Origin: Cokeromyces recurvatus
Taxonomy: Eukaryota > Mucoromycota > Mucoromycetes > Mucorales > Mucoraceae
Direction: 5' to 3'
Assembly (NCBI RefSeq): GCF_025118155.1
Contig: NW_026251387.1
Span: 1,209,501-1,273,500, forward strand
DNA length: 64,000 nt
Shown: in pieces, positions 25,186 to 37,342 of the stretch
How positions within the stretch are numbered: position 1 is the stretch's first letter
Layout of the letters: every line of letters starts with the position of its first letter
Position numbers and translations under genes: made by a program
The notes under the pieces: model-generated
What the model saw: only the letters and a program-made list of their open reading frames with translations
Told to the model about the DNA's origin: nothing
Databases searched by the model: none

Positions 25186-25840
25186 TTATTGTCTAATGAA
25201 AAACTTTGCATAATGAGCAGCACGTAAATATAATACAGATTGAGCTAGCCAGCCTATCCATAAAATCCAGGCAAAGATATCTGCTATCTTGAATAATGAA
25301 CAAGCTTTCTCCATTCCTGTGACCCAAGGAAATGCAATAGGATTATTATAAATGGTTGTCCATTGCATATAGTTAGTCCAAAGACATTCAATACTTGATC
25401 TGTCAGTCATAATATCAATATTTGGTAATACTGGTAGTAATGCAGACAAAAACGTAATGACTGTAAAGAAAATAATAGTACCCTGCATTGTTTTGGATGG
25501 CAACCAAGCTCTATACTGTGGACTCGAATCGAAGACTAATATCAAACTATAAATGATAGCTGAAATGGTCGGAATAAACATAAATACAAAGGTTGCTGGA
25601 TAAGCAAATGTTGTAAAACCACCTAAAATAATAAAATAATAATAATTATTATTAGGCTTTAGAAAAAAAAATTTTTTTTTTTGATCTCCTCAGTTAGCAT
25701 TTACCGAAACCTGCAATTGATGAGCCAAGATTTATAAACCATTTGATGAATGAAGATACGCCAACTAATAGTCCAAAGATTATCAGTGCTATAACTGCAT
25801 TCCATAGATGAAGAATTTGAATTAGATATTTGGATCTCAT
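25186..25840 (-). CDS. Four-span membrane protein, MARVEL-like topology
   Basis: Model: complement(join 25186-25622, 25705-25840), 190 residues. I do not recognise the family with certainty. Four hydrophobic spans are visible: ALIIFGLLVGVSSFIKWF (about 15-35), FAYPATFVFMFIPTISAIIY (about 50-75), IIFFTVITFLSALLPVL (about 90-110) and a last one with FAWILWIGWLAQSVLYL (about 155-175). The loop before span 4 is long and has two Cys (IECLWTNYMQW and EKACSLF). Both ends should face the cytosol. This topology and size fit MARVEL/SUR7-type fungal membrane proteins, an inference only. Splicing joins GFG to GFTTF in frame with good GT-AG sites. Confidence 0.75.
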
Positions 25841-27133
25841 TTGAAAAAAAGAAAGGAGAACAAAAAGGATAATAATGGGAGTAACAAATTAATTATTTTT
25901 GTGTATTTATTACTGATTGATTTATACATTTTGTCTGTGGAACATTATTACTACCTTTAAACAAAAATAAAAATAAAAAAAGTCAAGTATAGCTATGACA
26001 TTACTGTTGATAGGAAGGAAAAGGAGAATCCAATTAAAGAAGTGTTGAGTAGATTGCGATAATAGTGAGGATATATCCTCGTGGCAAAAAAAAAAAAGGT
26101 AATCAGGTTCTTTAAGGATTGTACAAATAACTGGCCGAAAAATAAACCAGGGAAGATGATACTCGTTATTCTGACCAAGAAGTTGATATTCTATAATAGA
26201 TAATGAACCAAGAAGAAAAAAAATATTACTAGGATACTGGTGTGATATTTTAGGGAAATTGTTAAGATCTAAGAGAACTCATATTACTGTATCAATAATA
26301 ATGATTATCAGATTCAACGCTGTAAGGTCTATTCTTGTACCAAATATGGTTTAAATAAATGCATAAATTTTGTTAAAGGTGGTATAATAAACATACCTCT
26401 TAATAATGCTCTCTTCTTAATGAAAATAATTATTCATGGTTCTTGACCTGGATTAATGTATGGGGGAATTCTATTGTATATTGGAACCTGGTTGTGATGA
26501 ATGCTGCATAACTAAGTTATATGGCGTAAATGGTATAGCTATAAAGAGGGTTATTTACGCTGTTGAACAAGATAACTCATACGTAATAAAACAAGTTATT
26601 CAAGCTTTGAAATATGTAAGGTTTAAAATACTAAAACAAAAAGATTTGATCATAGTTTATAGCGTTACAAATCTCGAGAATAATGTATTAAAATCACCTG
26701 ATAGTGATTTCTAACACTTTCTTTCTTTTTAAAGGGATGTAACTATTTTACACATACTACACTCACAGATGTCTTTAATAAATATATAATTATGCCCCTT
26801 TAGTGTCCTGGAAAAATCTAAGCTATTTAATGATGTATGTTTACATATGATAATACTTTTTAGAAAAAAAAAATTATTATGCAGCGATAACCTTCTTTCC
26901 ATTTTTTTTTAGTGTATAATTCTCGAATTTTATTGGATGTTTATTTCAGTGGCTTTCGCAAAAAAAAAGGTGTACACTTAATGGCTGCTTTTCCTTTTTG
27001 CCTTCTTTAAAAGTTAAATCGTCACATTTTTTTTTTCACAGAAAAAAAAAAAAGAAAGAAAGAGGGGAGACGCCTTTCAATTTTCTTTTTTGTTTAATAT
27101 ATTTATATTTTTATTATTCAATATACGCATATA
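25841..27133. other. Intergenic region with one weak short ORF
   Basis: This is 1.3 kb upstream of the nucleolin-like gene. An 84-codon plus-strand frame at 26460-26714 (starts MGEFYCILEPGCDECC) has varied composition but no known motif, no flanking exon and no family resemblance, so I do not call it a gene. The last 130 bp are pyrimidine- and purine-rich tracts typical of a strong fungal promoter. Confidence 0.5.
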
Positions 27134-28540
27134 ATGGGATCTAATAAGGCTCAAAAGAAGACAGCTCAAAAGGAAACCAAGGTTACCAAGAAGCAAGCTG
27201 AAAAGCAAACCAAGGTTACTAAGAAACAAGCCGAAAAGGAAGCTAGTTCTTCTAGTAGCAGCTCTGATTCTTCATCCTCTGATTCTTCTGATTCCTCAGA
27301 TTCCTCTTCCGATGAAGAAGAAGAAGAAGAAACAAAGAAGGAAGAATCATCTAAATCTGAATCCTCCTCTTCTTCCTCCTCTGAATCCGAATCTTCTTCC
27401 GAATCTTCTTCTGATTCCTCTTCTGATTCCTCTTCTGATTCCTCTTCCGATGAAGAAGAAGAAGAAGAAGAAAAGAAGGGAACATCCTCTGACGAAACCA
27501 AGAAGGACGAAAGTTCCTCTGACAGTTCTTCCTCATCTGAATCCTCCTCTGAATCTGACTCCGAATCCTCTTCTGATGAAGAAGAAGACAAGAAAGAAAA
27601 ATCATCTTCTGAAAGCTCCTCTGACTCCGAATCCTCTTCTGATGAAGAGGAAGAAAAGAAGGAAGAATCATCTCAAGAAACCAAGAAGGATGAAAGCTCC
27701 TCTGACAGTTCTTCCGACAGTTCTTCTGACAGCTCTTCCGAATCCGAATCCGAATCCTCTGACGAGGAAGACGAAGATACCAAGATGGAAGAAGCTGAAG
27801 AAAAGGGTCAAAAGAGAAAGGCCGAAAGTGAAAGTGAAGCAGCTCCTGCTTCAAAGGCAGCCAAGACAGACGAAAAATACACCATTTTTGTCGGTGGTTT
27901 GAAATACGAAGCAACCGAAGAAGATATTAAAAAGCATTTTGAATCCTGTGGTGAAATTGTTGAAGTCAGATTAAGAATGGATAATAATGCTACTAATAAG
28001 AATAAGGGCTTCTGTCATATCGATTTTGCTACTAAGGAAGGTAAGGAAGCCGCTTTGAAGTTGTCCGAAACCGAATTTATGGGCCGTTCTATTCGTTGTG
28101 ATAGTGCTGATGGTAATGACCGTCGTCGTAATAAGGATGAAAATTACAGTCCACGTTCTAATAAGGTTTTTGTTGCCAACTTGAATCATGATTATGATGA
28201 AGAAGCTCATCGTAATGCACTTAAGGAACACTTTGAAAAGTTTGGTACTATTGTTGGTGATATCAGATTACCATATAATAGAGAGACAGGTGCATTAAAG
28301 GGTATTGCTTATGTATCATTTGAAACACCTGAACAAGCTGAAGCCGCTGTAAAGGGTATGAATGGTGTTGAAGTCAATGGTCGCCCTCTTCGTACCGACT
28401 TTTCAGATAGTAATGATCGTGAACGTGTTGCTCGTAACAAGAGCGGCCGTGGTGGTCGTGGTGGATTCCGTGGTGGATTCCGTGGCAGTCGTGGCGGTCG
28501 TGGCGGTCGTGGTGGATTCCGTGGTGCTAACAAAGCTTAA
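27134..28540 (+). CDS. NSR1: Nucleolin-like rRNA-processing protein (Nsr1/Gar2 type)
   Basis: Intronless, 468 residues. The N-terminal half alternates long Ser runs with Asp/Glu runs and Lys-rich spacers (casein kinase 2 targets in the family). Two RRMs follow: the first from YTIFVGGLKYEATEEDIKKH (RNP2 IFVGGL, RNP1 KGFCHIDF; about 250-325), the second from NKVFVANLNHDYDEEA (RNP1 KGIAYVSF; about 345-425). The C-terminus is an RGG box (GRGGRGGFRGGFRG) ending in ANKA. Nsr1/Gar2/nucleolin act in the nucleolus in 18S rRNA production. Codon use is visibly more biased than in neighbours (AAG, GAA, TCC), suggesting high expression. The mirrored Ser/Glu frames on the other strand are shadows. Confidence 0.95.
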   Translation: MGSNKAQKKTAQKETKVTKKQAEKQTKVTKKQAEKEASSSSSSSDSSSSDSSDSSDSSSDEEEEEETKKEESSKSESSSSSSSESESSSESSSDSSSDSSSDSSSDEEEEEEEKKGTSSDETKKDESSSDSSSSSESSSESDSESSSDEEEDKKEKSSSESSSDSESSSDEEEEKKEESSQETKKDESSSDSSSDSSSDSSSESESESSDEEDEDTKMEEAEEKGQKRKAESESEAAPASKAAKTDEKYTIFVGGLKYEATEEDIKKHFESCGEIVEVRLRMDNNATNKNKGFCHIDFATKEGKEAALKLSETEFMGRSIRCDSADGNDRRRNKDENYSPRSNKVFVANLNHDYDEEAHRNALKEHFEKFGTIVGDIRLPYNRETGALKGIAYVSFETPEQAEAAVKGMNGVEVNGRPLRTDFSDSNDRERVARNKSGRGGRGGFRGGFRGSRGGRGGRGGFRGANKA

Positions 28541-28790
28541 AATTATTTAAGTCTGTTATTTTCCTGTTATTTTCATTTTTTTTTATCCTTTATTCCATGT
28601 ACACAAGCACAATTTATCATTTTTTTTTCTTTCATATTTAGAGTATATGTATAATATCAATAAAATAATCGTATGTTTATTGCGTAATAGATTACTAAAT
28701 GATCTGGTTCAATTAAGAGCTATAATGTAGAAAGTATTATTATTATAATAATGATATGCAGCTAGTTCTTGCTTGTTTGTTTGTTTGTGG

Positions 28791-28991
28791 TCAAGAGAAT
28801 AAAAATGTTATTGGTAAATACAAAAGTAAGCCAACAAATGGAAATAAAGATATGACAATTGTACAAGCCATTTTATAAGCTATAGATCGAGTTGAGATAA
28901 TAGCATCGTAGATAATCCAAAAGTCTAATATTAAGATTATTGCACCAACTATTACGAGTGATTGGTCTATATTTCCTTTAACAAGTCGCAT
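28791..28991 (-). CDS. Small two-span membrane protein, PLDc_N-like
   Basis: A single exon of 66 residues. Two hydrophobic spans, VIVGAIILILDFWIIYDAI and the C-terminal ACTIVISLFPFVGLLLYL, make up most of the protein. The second resembles the 'PxvGlilYl' pattern of the short phospholipase D-nuclease N-terminal (PLDc_N) domain found as free-standing small proteins; this is a weak similarity seen by eye. The stop lies 250 bp from the end of the convergent nucleolin-like gene. No function can be assigned. It could also be a fragment, since no further exon was found. Confidence 0.5.
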   Translation of the reverse strand: MRLVKGNIDQSLVIVGAIILILDFWIIYDAIISTRSIAYKMACTIVISLFPFVGLLLYLPITFLFS

Positions 28992-30235
28992 TATATAACA
29001 AGAAAAAAAAATAAATGAAAAACAAAAGGGAAAACAAAAAAAAAAAAAAAAGAAATGTTTTATTTGTGAGACAACATCAACTTAATAAAATTCTGAGGTA
29101 ATAAACATATTTGTTGCTTGATCTATCTTTTTTATAATAATAATAAAAAAGCTATCTTCTTCTTGTATTTTGTCTTGAGCTACTTTCCGCATAAAATTAT
29201 ATCCTTTTTGATACACTCAACACACTTCCTTGATAATTGGCAATAGTTATTAATTGTACAGTTGCATACAAAAGTTATACATGATATGAATTATTTACTA
29301 TATGCTATGCATGCATGTATAACTGGTACTAAAGTATTATAAACATGCTGCATATTCTTTATTGCATGTGTATCTAATTCTTTAATATTGGTACTTATTT
29401 CTTGTGTTGCTATCAACTTAATCTATCTATATAATTAAATAAACTTAAAGAGTAAATATGCATATTTCTTATAGACTTTATCCTTTGTAAGATTCTATAT
29501 TATTAAATATATAGATACTCCTTCCTTTTTTTTTTAAGCAAAATTAGATACTAAAAACAGTTTCTAAGCCATGTATTTGTTCAAGCAAGTTCCTTATTTT
29601 TCATTTTAAATTGAAATCTATATAATAAAATTAGAATCTCTAAAGATACATACACACCTTCAACTTGTTCTATATTATTACTGCCTGACTGTTATCTGGG
29701 ACTGGAAATGATAAGCAGGTTTGGGATCAATAGATAAAGATAGCTTTATTTTATATTAAACCTATAAATGTATACATAATTGAATTTGTACTATATAATA
29801 ATGTATAATGCCTTTTCAAGATTCATTTACAAGTCATACGTTATACTAATATTAGCAAAGAGAATTAAAATATCTCCTTTTTATATCTACATGTAAATAT
29901 ATAAAGAGATTTATATAATAAAGATTATAACTGAATACAAAGCTTCGTATATAAAATGCCATATAATAATATAGTAGCACTTTATTTAGCATAACGCTTT
30001 TATAATTTACAAAGTAAGCAGTGAAGGTCATGAAAGATAATATAAATATATCTTTATTACGTAATAACGTTAATGGTTCGAGTTTTTATTATTATTTCCC
30101 CCATTAATTAACTAATTTGGGAGGGGAGGGGGCCCAGCAATAGTAGTAAATCATGTGAAAGATATTGCTTACATAATTTATCTTCCCTTTTTTATTTTAT
30201 TTTATTTTTTTTTTTTTTTTTTTTTGGAAAAAAAA
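28992..30235. other. Intergenic region, no gene seen
   Basis: This is 1.2 kb of very AT-rich sequence between two start codons that face apart. It holds a G-rich patch (about 30118-30132, three G-runs followed by CCC) and ends in a T-run that switches to an A-run right before the Sel1 gene start. No ORF or RNA gene is supported. Confidence 0.5.
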
Positions 30236-30437
30236 ATGTCAAGTAAAAAAACCATTCAACGAATTGGCACTGTTTTTATTACAAGACATAGATATAACAA
30301 TATTATTATTCGAAAAAGATACTATGCTAATCGTGTAAAAAAAATTGAAACTTCCATGGGTGGCATTTTTGAACCGTTTCTAAATAACACAATGTATGTA
30401 TGATCACTTGCATAATTATAGTTAGTTAATCTTCTTT

Positions 30438-30476
<39 letters not shown>

Positions 30477-31759
30477 AAAGCGATAAGAAATTAGCGACGG
30501 AAAAGACAGAAATATCACCAAAAGAACTGTTAACTAAATTGACAGTAAAAGGTTAGATAGTATACTGAAGTTAAGGAAAAAGGGAAAAAAAAGATTAAGC
30601 TTTTTATTATAGATCTATTGCCAGATGATGATTTATTACAATTAACATTAAAACATAAGCAAACGACATTACCTATTAAAACACAAAAAGAAGTAGTGAA
30701 TGTCTTACTAGATAATATAAGAAATAATAAGAATGAATCAGAAAGGCTTTTAACATGTAATATATGCACAAAATAAAACTTGTTACTAAGCTATTTTTAT
30801 ACAAACATATACATGTATATGTATATATGAACAGTGGTAAATAATAAAGTAGATGAATTGACAGCATTTGGTAACATTTTATTAAGAAGCTCGAAGCGTA
30901 AGGTGACAAGTATATAGTATAATAGACAAAAAAAAAAAGAATTAACAAAAAATTGATTTTAGATGGTGCTCCACTTGCACTTCAGCTTTATAAATTTGCT
31001 ATGGAAAAGGGGGACGATCGAGGAGCATTTAGTTATGCAAACATGATTTATCGAGGCTATCAGGGCACTCCTAAAAATGAAGAAGAGGGTATCAAGATCA
31101 TGTCAGAATTAGCAAAGAGAGGACATCCTTATGCACAAATGAACTTGGCTGCCATCTTGATACGTACTCAGCCTAATCTTATCAATTCTGCCATTCAACT
31201 ATATGAATTAGCAGGGAAATCAGGTCTCGATAAAGCGTATACTGAGCTTGGTCGTATGTATCGTTTAGGATATGGTGTACATCAGGATCATAAAAAGGCT
31301 ATCGACTATTTTAAAAAGGGAGCACAAGCAGGTAACCCTCAATGTAATTTCATGTTAGGAGTGTATTATTCTTCTGGCTTAGCTGATGAAGATAACCGAC
31401 AGCCTGATCAAGCAAAAGCATTCAAGTATTTTCAAAAAGCGGCTGTTAAGGGAATGGCAGAAGCTCAATATAACGTAGGATTACGTTTCTTGAAAGGACA
31501 TGGTGTAGAAGTTAATTATTTTAATGCTGCTGAATTCTTTCGTATGGCAGCTATGCAAGGATTTCAATTAGCTCAAATTAATTTAGCTGGTATGTATACA
31601 GAAGGTCGAGGTGTAAAAGTAGATTTAAACGAAGCTCGTCATTGGCTAGAGAAATCCGCTACTGCTGGTGGTTCTATTGGCAAAGATGCTCAAAAAAGGT
31701 TAAATGATTTAGATGAAATTCAGGGAAAAAAGAAAGATACAAAATGTAATATCATGTAA
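30236..31759 (+). CDS. Sel1-repeat protein, possibly mitochondrial
   Basis: Model: join 30236-30393, 30481-30551, 30613-30756, 30835-30909, 30963-31759; 414 residues. The C-terminal two thirds are Sel1-like TPR repeats: AMEKGDDRGAFSYANMIYRG, ELAKRGHPYAQMNLAAIL, GKSGLDKAYTELGRMYRLGYG, KKGAQAGNPQCNFMLGVYY, AVKGMAEAQYNVGLRFLKGHG and AAMQGFQLAQINLAGMYTEGRG, about six units. Such solenoids act as protein-binding scaffolds. The N-terminus (MSSKKTIQRIGTVFITRHRY, then RKRYYANRVKK) is basic with no acidic residue in the first 35, which would suit a mitochondrial presequence; this is inference. The C-terminus is Lys-rich and ends KCNIM, which resembles a CAAX box (Cys-Asn-Ile-Met), so prenylation is a competing idea. 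Exons 2-4 are short, and their joins are supported by frame only. Confidence 0.8.
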
Positions 31760-31884
31760 ATAAATATAAACGTTAATGGCAGATACAATTATTATGTACA
31801 TGCTTTTTTTTTTTTTTTTTTTTTTTTGTTTTATTTTGCATTGTAATACACCTTTTAGTAGTAATAAAAAAAAACGAAAAAAAA

Positions 31885-32541
31885 TTAATCAGTCAAAGCA
31901 ACACATTCAATTTCAACAGCAGCATCTAAAGGAAGACGAGCAATTTCAATAGTAGAACGAGCAGGAAGTTGAGTTGTAAAGTACTATTTAAAACATATAT
32001 GAGTAAGTAATAAATAATAGAAACACGCGTTTTCTTTTTTCTTTTTTTTTAAAAAAAAAAAAAAAAAACTTACACTAGCATAAACTTCATTCATGGCAGC
32101 AAAATTGTTCATATCCTTAAGGAAAACGGTAGTCTTAATAACCTTTTCGAGACTAGAACCAGCAGCCTTAAGGACTTCGCTAAGGTTACTGAAAACTTGC
32201 TTAGTTTGTTCCTTAATATCACCTTCAATAAGCTTGCCTAATGTATTGTATAGTGTTATTATATAGATCAAATTATCATGTTTTTATTATTTACCAGTAG
32301 TAGGGTCAATAGCAACTTGACCAGAAGTATAGACAAAACCGTTGACCTTAATGGCTTGTGCTATACAACAATTGTTAAATTGTCAGCAAATGTAATTAAC
32401 TAGTTTATAAATAAAAACTTACAATAAGGACCAACAGCCTTAGGAGCATTATCAGTATCTGCAAAAGAACATATAAATAAGACATAAATATCTCGTTTAA
32501 TTTTCTACTACTTTGAACTTACGAACACGAGCTAAAGACAT
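31885..32541 (-). CDS. MMF1: RidA/YjgF family 2-iminobutanoate/2-iminopropanoate deaminase
   Basis: Model: complement(join 31885-31983, 32074-32237, 32295-32360, 32423-32458, 32523-32541), 127 residues, the normal length. RidA hydrolyses reactive imines released by PLP enzymes, such as threonine dehydratase, and protects isoleucine synthesis and mitochondria. Motifs: [72 protein letters not shown] and the catalytic-site block [20 protein letters not shown], whose Arg binds the substrate carboxylate. The first exon is 19 bases, and there is no presequence, so the cytosolic (Hmf1-like) form is likely. The stop is 125 bp from the end of the convergent Sel1 gene. Confidence 0.96.
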
Positions 32542-35081
32542 TTTCAAAATTAAGTTTATACAATTGATGAAAAAATAAAATAAAACAAAATAAAATAAAG
32601 CTTCGATAATGAAAAAAAAAACGCTAAACTGATTTGTGACATTGCTTCGCAAAAAGATAAATTAATCTGATTGGTCACTTAAATCTCAAATCTATACATG
32701 TAAGAATTATTCATTTTTTATCAAAGGTTTTTTATATCCAAGGGAAAAGATAGTAACCAATCTTTATTTGGCATCTAAGATACAACCTTGATTCAGCTAA
32801 ATTAAACACCGGCATACAATATTATTTAATATATTTTGTTTATTCAGGCACCATGACTTGACACAGATAGTTTAATCTGATAAAATCACAAGCAATAGTT
32901 GTTAGTGATCTGATACTGACGATAATATTATTTTTAGTTAAATGCTATATATATAAGTATTCTAATTAGGGTAAACTTAATCGTGTAATATCGTTTACTT
33001 GTAGTAAGTATTGAACATTATATTATATAAGCTTATCAATCATGATATAAATGATAGATAATAATAAACGATATCATTACCACAATAGACACATATTAAG
33101 CATATCTCTACATTGAACAAGTTTTATATCAATCAATTTCATTTTCCAGCATGATGTGTCCTAAACCAGCTTTAGAAGATATTGAATATTAAAATATAAA
33201 CCATATATCTTTATGATAAACTCTCTTTTCTAATATAAGTGTATGCATTTATATGAACTGTATCAATAAAAAGCAATAGTAGTTATAATAATTATTTTCT
33301 ATTTCACCTTAAGGTCTGTTTAACATAATGAGCCTATTCCTTGCCAATACTCTTTTTTTTTTTTTTTTTTTTTTTTGTGAGAGATAAACGAGAGTTCATA
33401 AAAATTGTTATTACTAGATATATTAGAAGAAAGTTACGTATGTACTACATTTTTCTTTTTGCACATAATAGTGTCATTTTGTAATTTAGAATACGATTAA
33501 AGTACAAGGTTTTATTCATGATATGATAAAGATCAATAAGCATATAGCAACTTTTTGTTATGTTGTATTAGTCAGACTAGTTCTGGAGAAAAAAATTTTA
33601 TACATTAAAAAGGAAAAATGTATGAGAATTGAAGGGAAATGAAAAAAAAAACACAGTAACTGTAATATTCGTACTACTACAAAGACAACTATCTCACTAG
33701 TTAGGTGCTAGAATCTTGAGGAGGAGAAGAAGAAAAGATTGAATAGCTCCTTTTATGCATAAGATTATATAGAGAGCTGACTAACAGACAGACAAAGTAG
33801 AGGCATTCTGTAAAACTAAGGCTTTTGGAGAATCAACAGATTTAAAATAAAGAATAATGAATCTTTGACAGAGAACAGAAGTTACATATGGAGAAGAAGG
33901 TAGCTATTATTTCTGATTTGTCTTTAAAAGAAACTATAAATGAACATAATTTTAGCATTGAAATAGTACTTACTCGTTTACTTTGTACTTTTCATAATAC
34001 CAATAAATTTTACGATGGAGGAGTACTCTTTCATGATTCCCAGAATATCATTATTTCTCTTTCCCTTCCTGACTGATTTCTCTCCAGGGAAAATACACAA
34101 CTCAATATCTAAATCAAGTTTGCACAATTCGGTAAGTGAGTGCAGTGTAAAATGATTTAGTTTCAATTAATTAAACATGTGCATCTCTCAATTGCTAGCT
34201 ATCTTCCAAATCTTCTGCTGACATTGTTGAACATAGATATGTTTGTGATATTTAACGCACGAGTTGAGTTTATAATTGGAAAATAGAACGAAATTGAGAA
34301 ATATATGTTTTCTTAAGATCCTTTATTAGCATCAAGATAAATTTAGAAACTATTTTTGGTTTGTTCCTCTTTTAAAATAAAAATAAAGTGATTAAAGTTT
34401 TCTGTTTATTTGCTATATGTAGATAATGGATCAATTAAATAAATTAACTATCAAAACTATATTCCAGTTTGATTAAGAAGCTGATTTATAGCCAAGCTTT
34501 CATATATGTATGTATGTATGTATACGATTTTTAAGAGACACTTTGTATTACTATGACCATTCTCGACCAATAACGCACTATGATTAATTTCACATATATA
34601 TTAATGAAAGGAATAAGACTAGTCTGGAAATAATAAATAAAATGATGTGAATAAACTTCTTACTAGAAGCAAACCTGACCGGATGAAATCACTTACTGAA
34701 TACATAATAATGTGTTTAATTCATTTGACAGCAATGAAAACAAATCTGTGTCGCATTCTTGAACGTTACAAAAGTATATTTGGCGAAACCTTGTACATGT
34801 ATGATATTGTTTTATTCTTCCTAATTGTAACTATATCATTATCTATTATAAAATAAAAACATACTAATATTATAACAAAAAAAAAAAAGAAACTTTTTTC
34901 AACATTGAAGAAAAAAAAAAAGTGAAGGGGAGGAGAAAGAATCGATAACATAATATAATATGTTTGTAAAGTGAAAGGTAAATCCATTTAATTTATTTTT
35001 TTTTCTCTTTCCGCAAAGCCGCAAAAGGTTATAAAATAAAAATGAATAAAAAAGGTATACAAAAATACATATGTGTATATA
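32542..35081. other. Large intergenic region, no gene seen
   Basis: This 2.5 kb region is the longest apparently empty stretch in the window. It is AT-rich without tandem arrays beyond T-runs (33353-33377) and a TATG repeat (34502-34522). Short frames at 33888-34166 and 34647-34856 overlap on both strands and show no protein family features. No tRNA or snRNA signature was recognised. Confidence 0.5.
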
Positions 35082-36276
35082 TCATGCCCATATTTTTAAA
35101 TAACTATCCCAACTACCAGTACATAGAGCCATTCCATCATTTGATACACCTAGACAAGACACTCTATTTTCATGACCTGTCAAAATACCCACACGCTCAC
35201 TCCTTAAAGTATCCCAAACTTGACAATTAAAATTATCATAGCCCGCAAATAATAATCTTCCCGAAGCTGAGAAAGCAACCGATGTTATTCCATGGTGTAT
35301 ATCTTTTTCTGTATAACAATTCAATTCACGATCTGCTCGAAGATCAAATAAACGACAGCTTCCATCATCAGAACCTGTTCCAATAGCTGCTCCACTAGGA
35401 AAGAATCTACACAATAAATGTAAATAAATTAATAAATATATATATATTTAAAAGGAGAGAGAGAGAGATAACCATTGACTTACTGTACTGAGTTAATATC
35501 ATTTTCATGTCCATTAAAAGTTTGTACACATCGTCTTGTTCTAATATCCCAAATTTTAGCAGTAAAATCACAAGCCCCGGAAACAAACATATTAGGATCA
35601 TTCGGATTAATAGAAAGACTCATCACATCACCCAGGTGATCAGCAAACTCATGTGTCTTGACGCCTGCATCAATATCCCAGAGGAGACAAGTCATGTCAC
35701 CAGAACTTGTTAAAATACGCCGATCATCTATAAATCGACAACAACTTATATAACCGACATGAGCTGCTAATTCGCGGGCAGGTCGACTTGATGCCACATT
35801 ATTATCCCTATGTTTAATATTATAAATTGAACAAGTATTATCAAGACCTCCAGATGCGACAAAATTACCAGAAGGCGAATAAGCAGCTGTCATAACCCAA
35901 GAAGAACGAAGTGGGATAGCGTGGATTTTATGAGTTGTATAAGCATTCCAAATAATAAGTTTACCATCTTGTGATGCAGAGACAAGATGTTGACTATCAG
36001 ATGACCATTGCATGGCATAGATCTTTGCCAGATGTCCTTTTAAATTTCTTCGTACTTTCATCATTACTCGAGCTAATGGCTCAACGCCTTTCGCCATTTC
36101 TTTTACTATACAAGTGATGATGTATAAATATAAGAAAAACTTAAAATACACAAGATTATAGTATTACATGATGTATCTGATAAAGCTTCTTTTCTTTGCT
36201 TTATTCTTTCCTTTAATAGTTCAGCTTCTCTTCGTGCATTTGTAATTCTTTCTGAAATGTCATTTTGATTTTGCAT
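35082..36276 (-). CDS. GPB1: Heterotrimeric G-protein beta subunit
   Basis: Model: complement(join 35082-35406, 35484-36105, 36168-36276), 351 residues. The N-terminal helix (from [16 protein letters not shown]) pairs with the gamma subunit. Seven WD repeats follow, beginning with [20 protein letters not shown] and including [41 protein letters not shown] and ending DSYLKIWA. These match canonical G-beta throughout (for example [12 protein letters not shown] and [11 protein letters not shown]). In fungi G-beta signals in mating, morphogenesis and nutrient sensing; its alpha partner could be the one at 8.4-10 kb. The internal Met in the second exon ([11 protein letters not shown]) is not the start, since exon 1 adds the conserved coiled segment. 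Confidence 0.97.
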
Positions 36277-37296
36277 CTTTTTTTTTTTTTTTTTTTTTAA
36301 AAAAAAGAAATTAGATTTTTCGAAAAATTGATTTGTAGGTATTTCTTGTGATCTCTTTCTCCTTCACTCTCTCTTCCTCTTTCTTTTTTTTTTTTAAAGA
36401 AAAAAAAGTAAATAAATCAAGAAAAGCGAGAAATACAAAGAGCCATTTTTTTTTCTTGTCTTGCTTTTTTCTTCTAAAGCTTATTCTTATTGGAAGTCAT
36501 ACCAGGTACAAAAAAAAAATAAATAAAATAAAATAGAGATTCCAAAGACCGATTTAGTTTGGCTTTCCTTTTTTGTTACAAAACCATTTGTATTATTCCG
36601 TTGCTATCCTTGCGATGGCTAAAATGGGGACCTACAAATATATAATAACTACGCCCTCGATTATGAAATTTATTTAGCTTGTATGCTTTATTTATTTAAT
36701 TTTTAACTACTACTAACTACAAAGATATATAATTTACATTCACTTTTTATCATAATTACATATAGATATTATAACTTTATTTACCCTTAAATAATGTGTT
36801 ATTGGGTATGCTTTGTTAAACCTTTTAATTTACATGTAACATGATAATGTCAAAATAGGCTGTTGTTAGGTTAGTAAAATGGGTTATTGTAAAATACATC
36901 ATGTATGTCAATGTTGTAGGTATATTATTTGTAGTCATTATGATGATGATTATGGCTTATGATGTATTAAATAAATGTATAATACATGAACAAAACATGG
37001 TATAATCGAGTTATGCATACACATATTACAATCTGTAAAATAAATATATAAGTTTTTTTTTTTTTTTTTTTTTTTTTTTTGGTGAGAAAATATTATGTTA
37101 CCTAAATGTCTACTACTGCTAGTAGTAGTAGTAGGACTTTTAAAAAAAATACAAAAAAAAGTAATAAGAGTATGTTATCTTACAAAGCTTCTTCTTCATG
37201 TAGTCTCTTTCATCTTATATATTAAAATCAATATAGTTACAAATGATTTATTATATTAATTTTCTTTTTTTTCTTTTTTTTTGTCGGGGATATTTG

Positions 37297-37328
<32 letters not shown>

Positions 37329-37342
37329 GAAGGGTTATATGT
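36277..37342. other. Intergenic region, no gene seen
   Basis: This is 1.1 kb between the G-beta start and the end of the MIR-domain gene, both on the minus strand. The sequence next to the G-beta start on the coding strand is a T-run switching to an A-run. There is a T-run at 37052-37080, a short AGT repeat near 37119-37134 and a TA repeat near 37297-37328. No coding frame is supported. Confidence 0.5.

Noticed and set aside
26460..26714. 84-codon plus-strand ORF
   Set aside because: It shows no motif, no flanking exon and no resemblance to a family; it may be chance in AT-rich DNA.
27166..27914. Long minus- and plus-strand frames rich in Ser/Glu, Lys/Pro or Arg/Ser within the nucleolin-like gene
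   Set aside because: They are shadows of the repetitive Ser/Asp/Glu coding sequence of NSR1 in other frames.
30065..30085. Another GGTTCGAG-like B box on the plus strand
   Set aside because: The following bases are a T/A run and no acceptor stem pairs.
33888..34166. Overlapping short frames on both strands in the 32.5-35 kb gap
   Set aside because: There are no splice partners, no conserved motif, and the frames on the two strands mirror each other.
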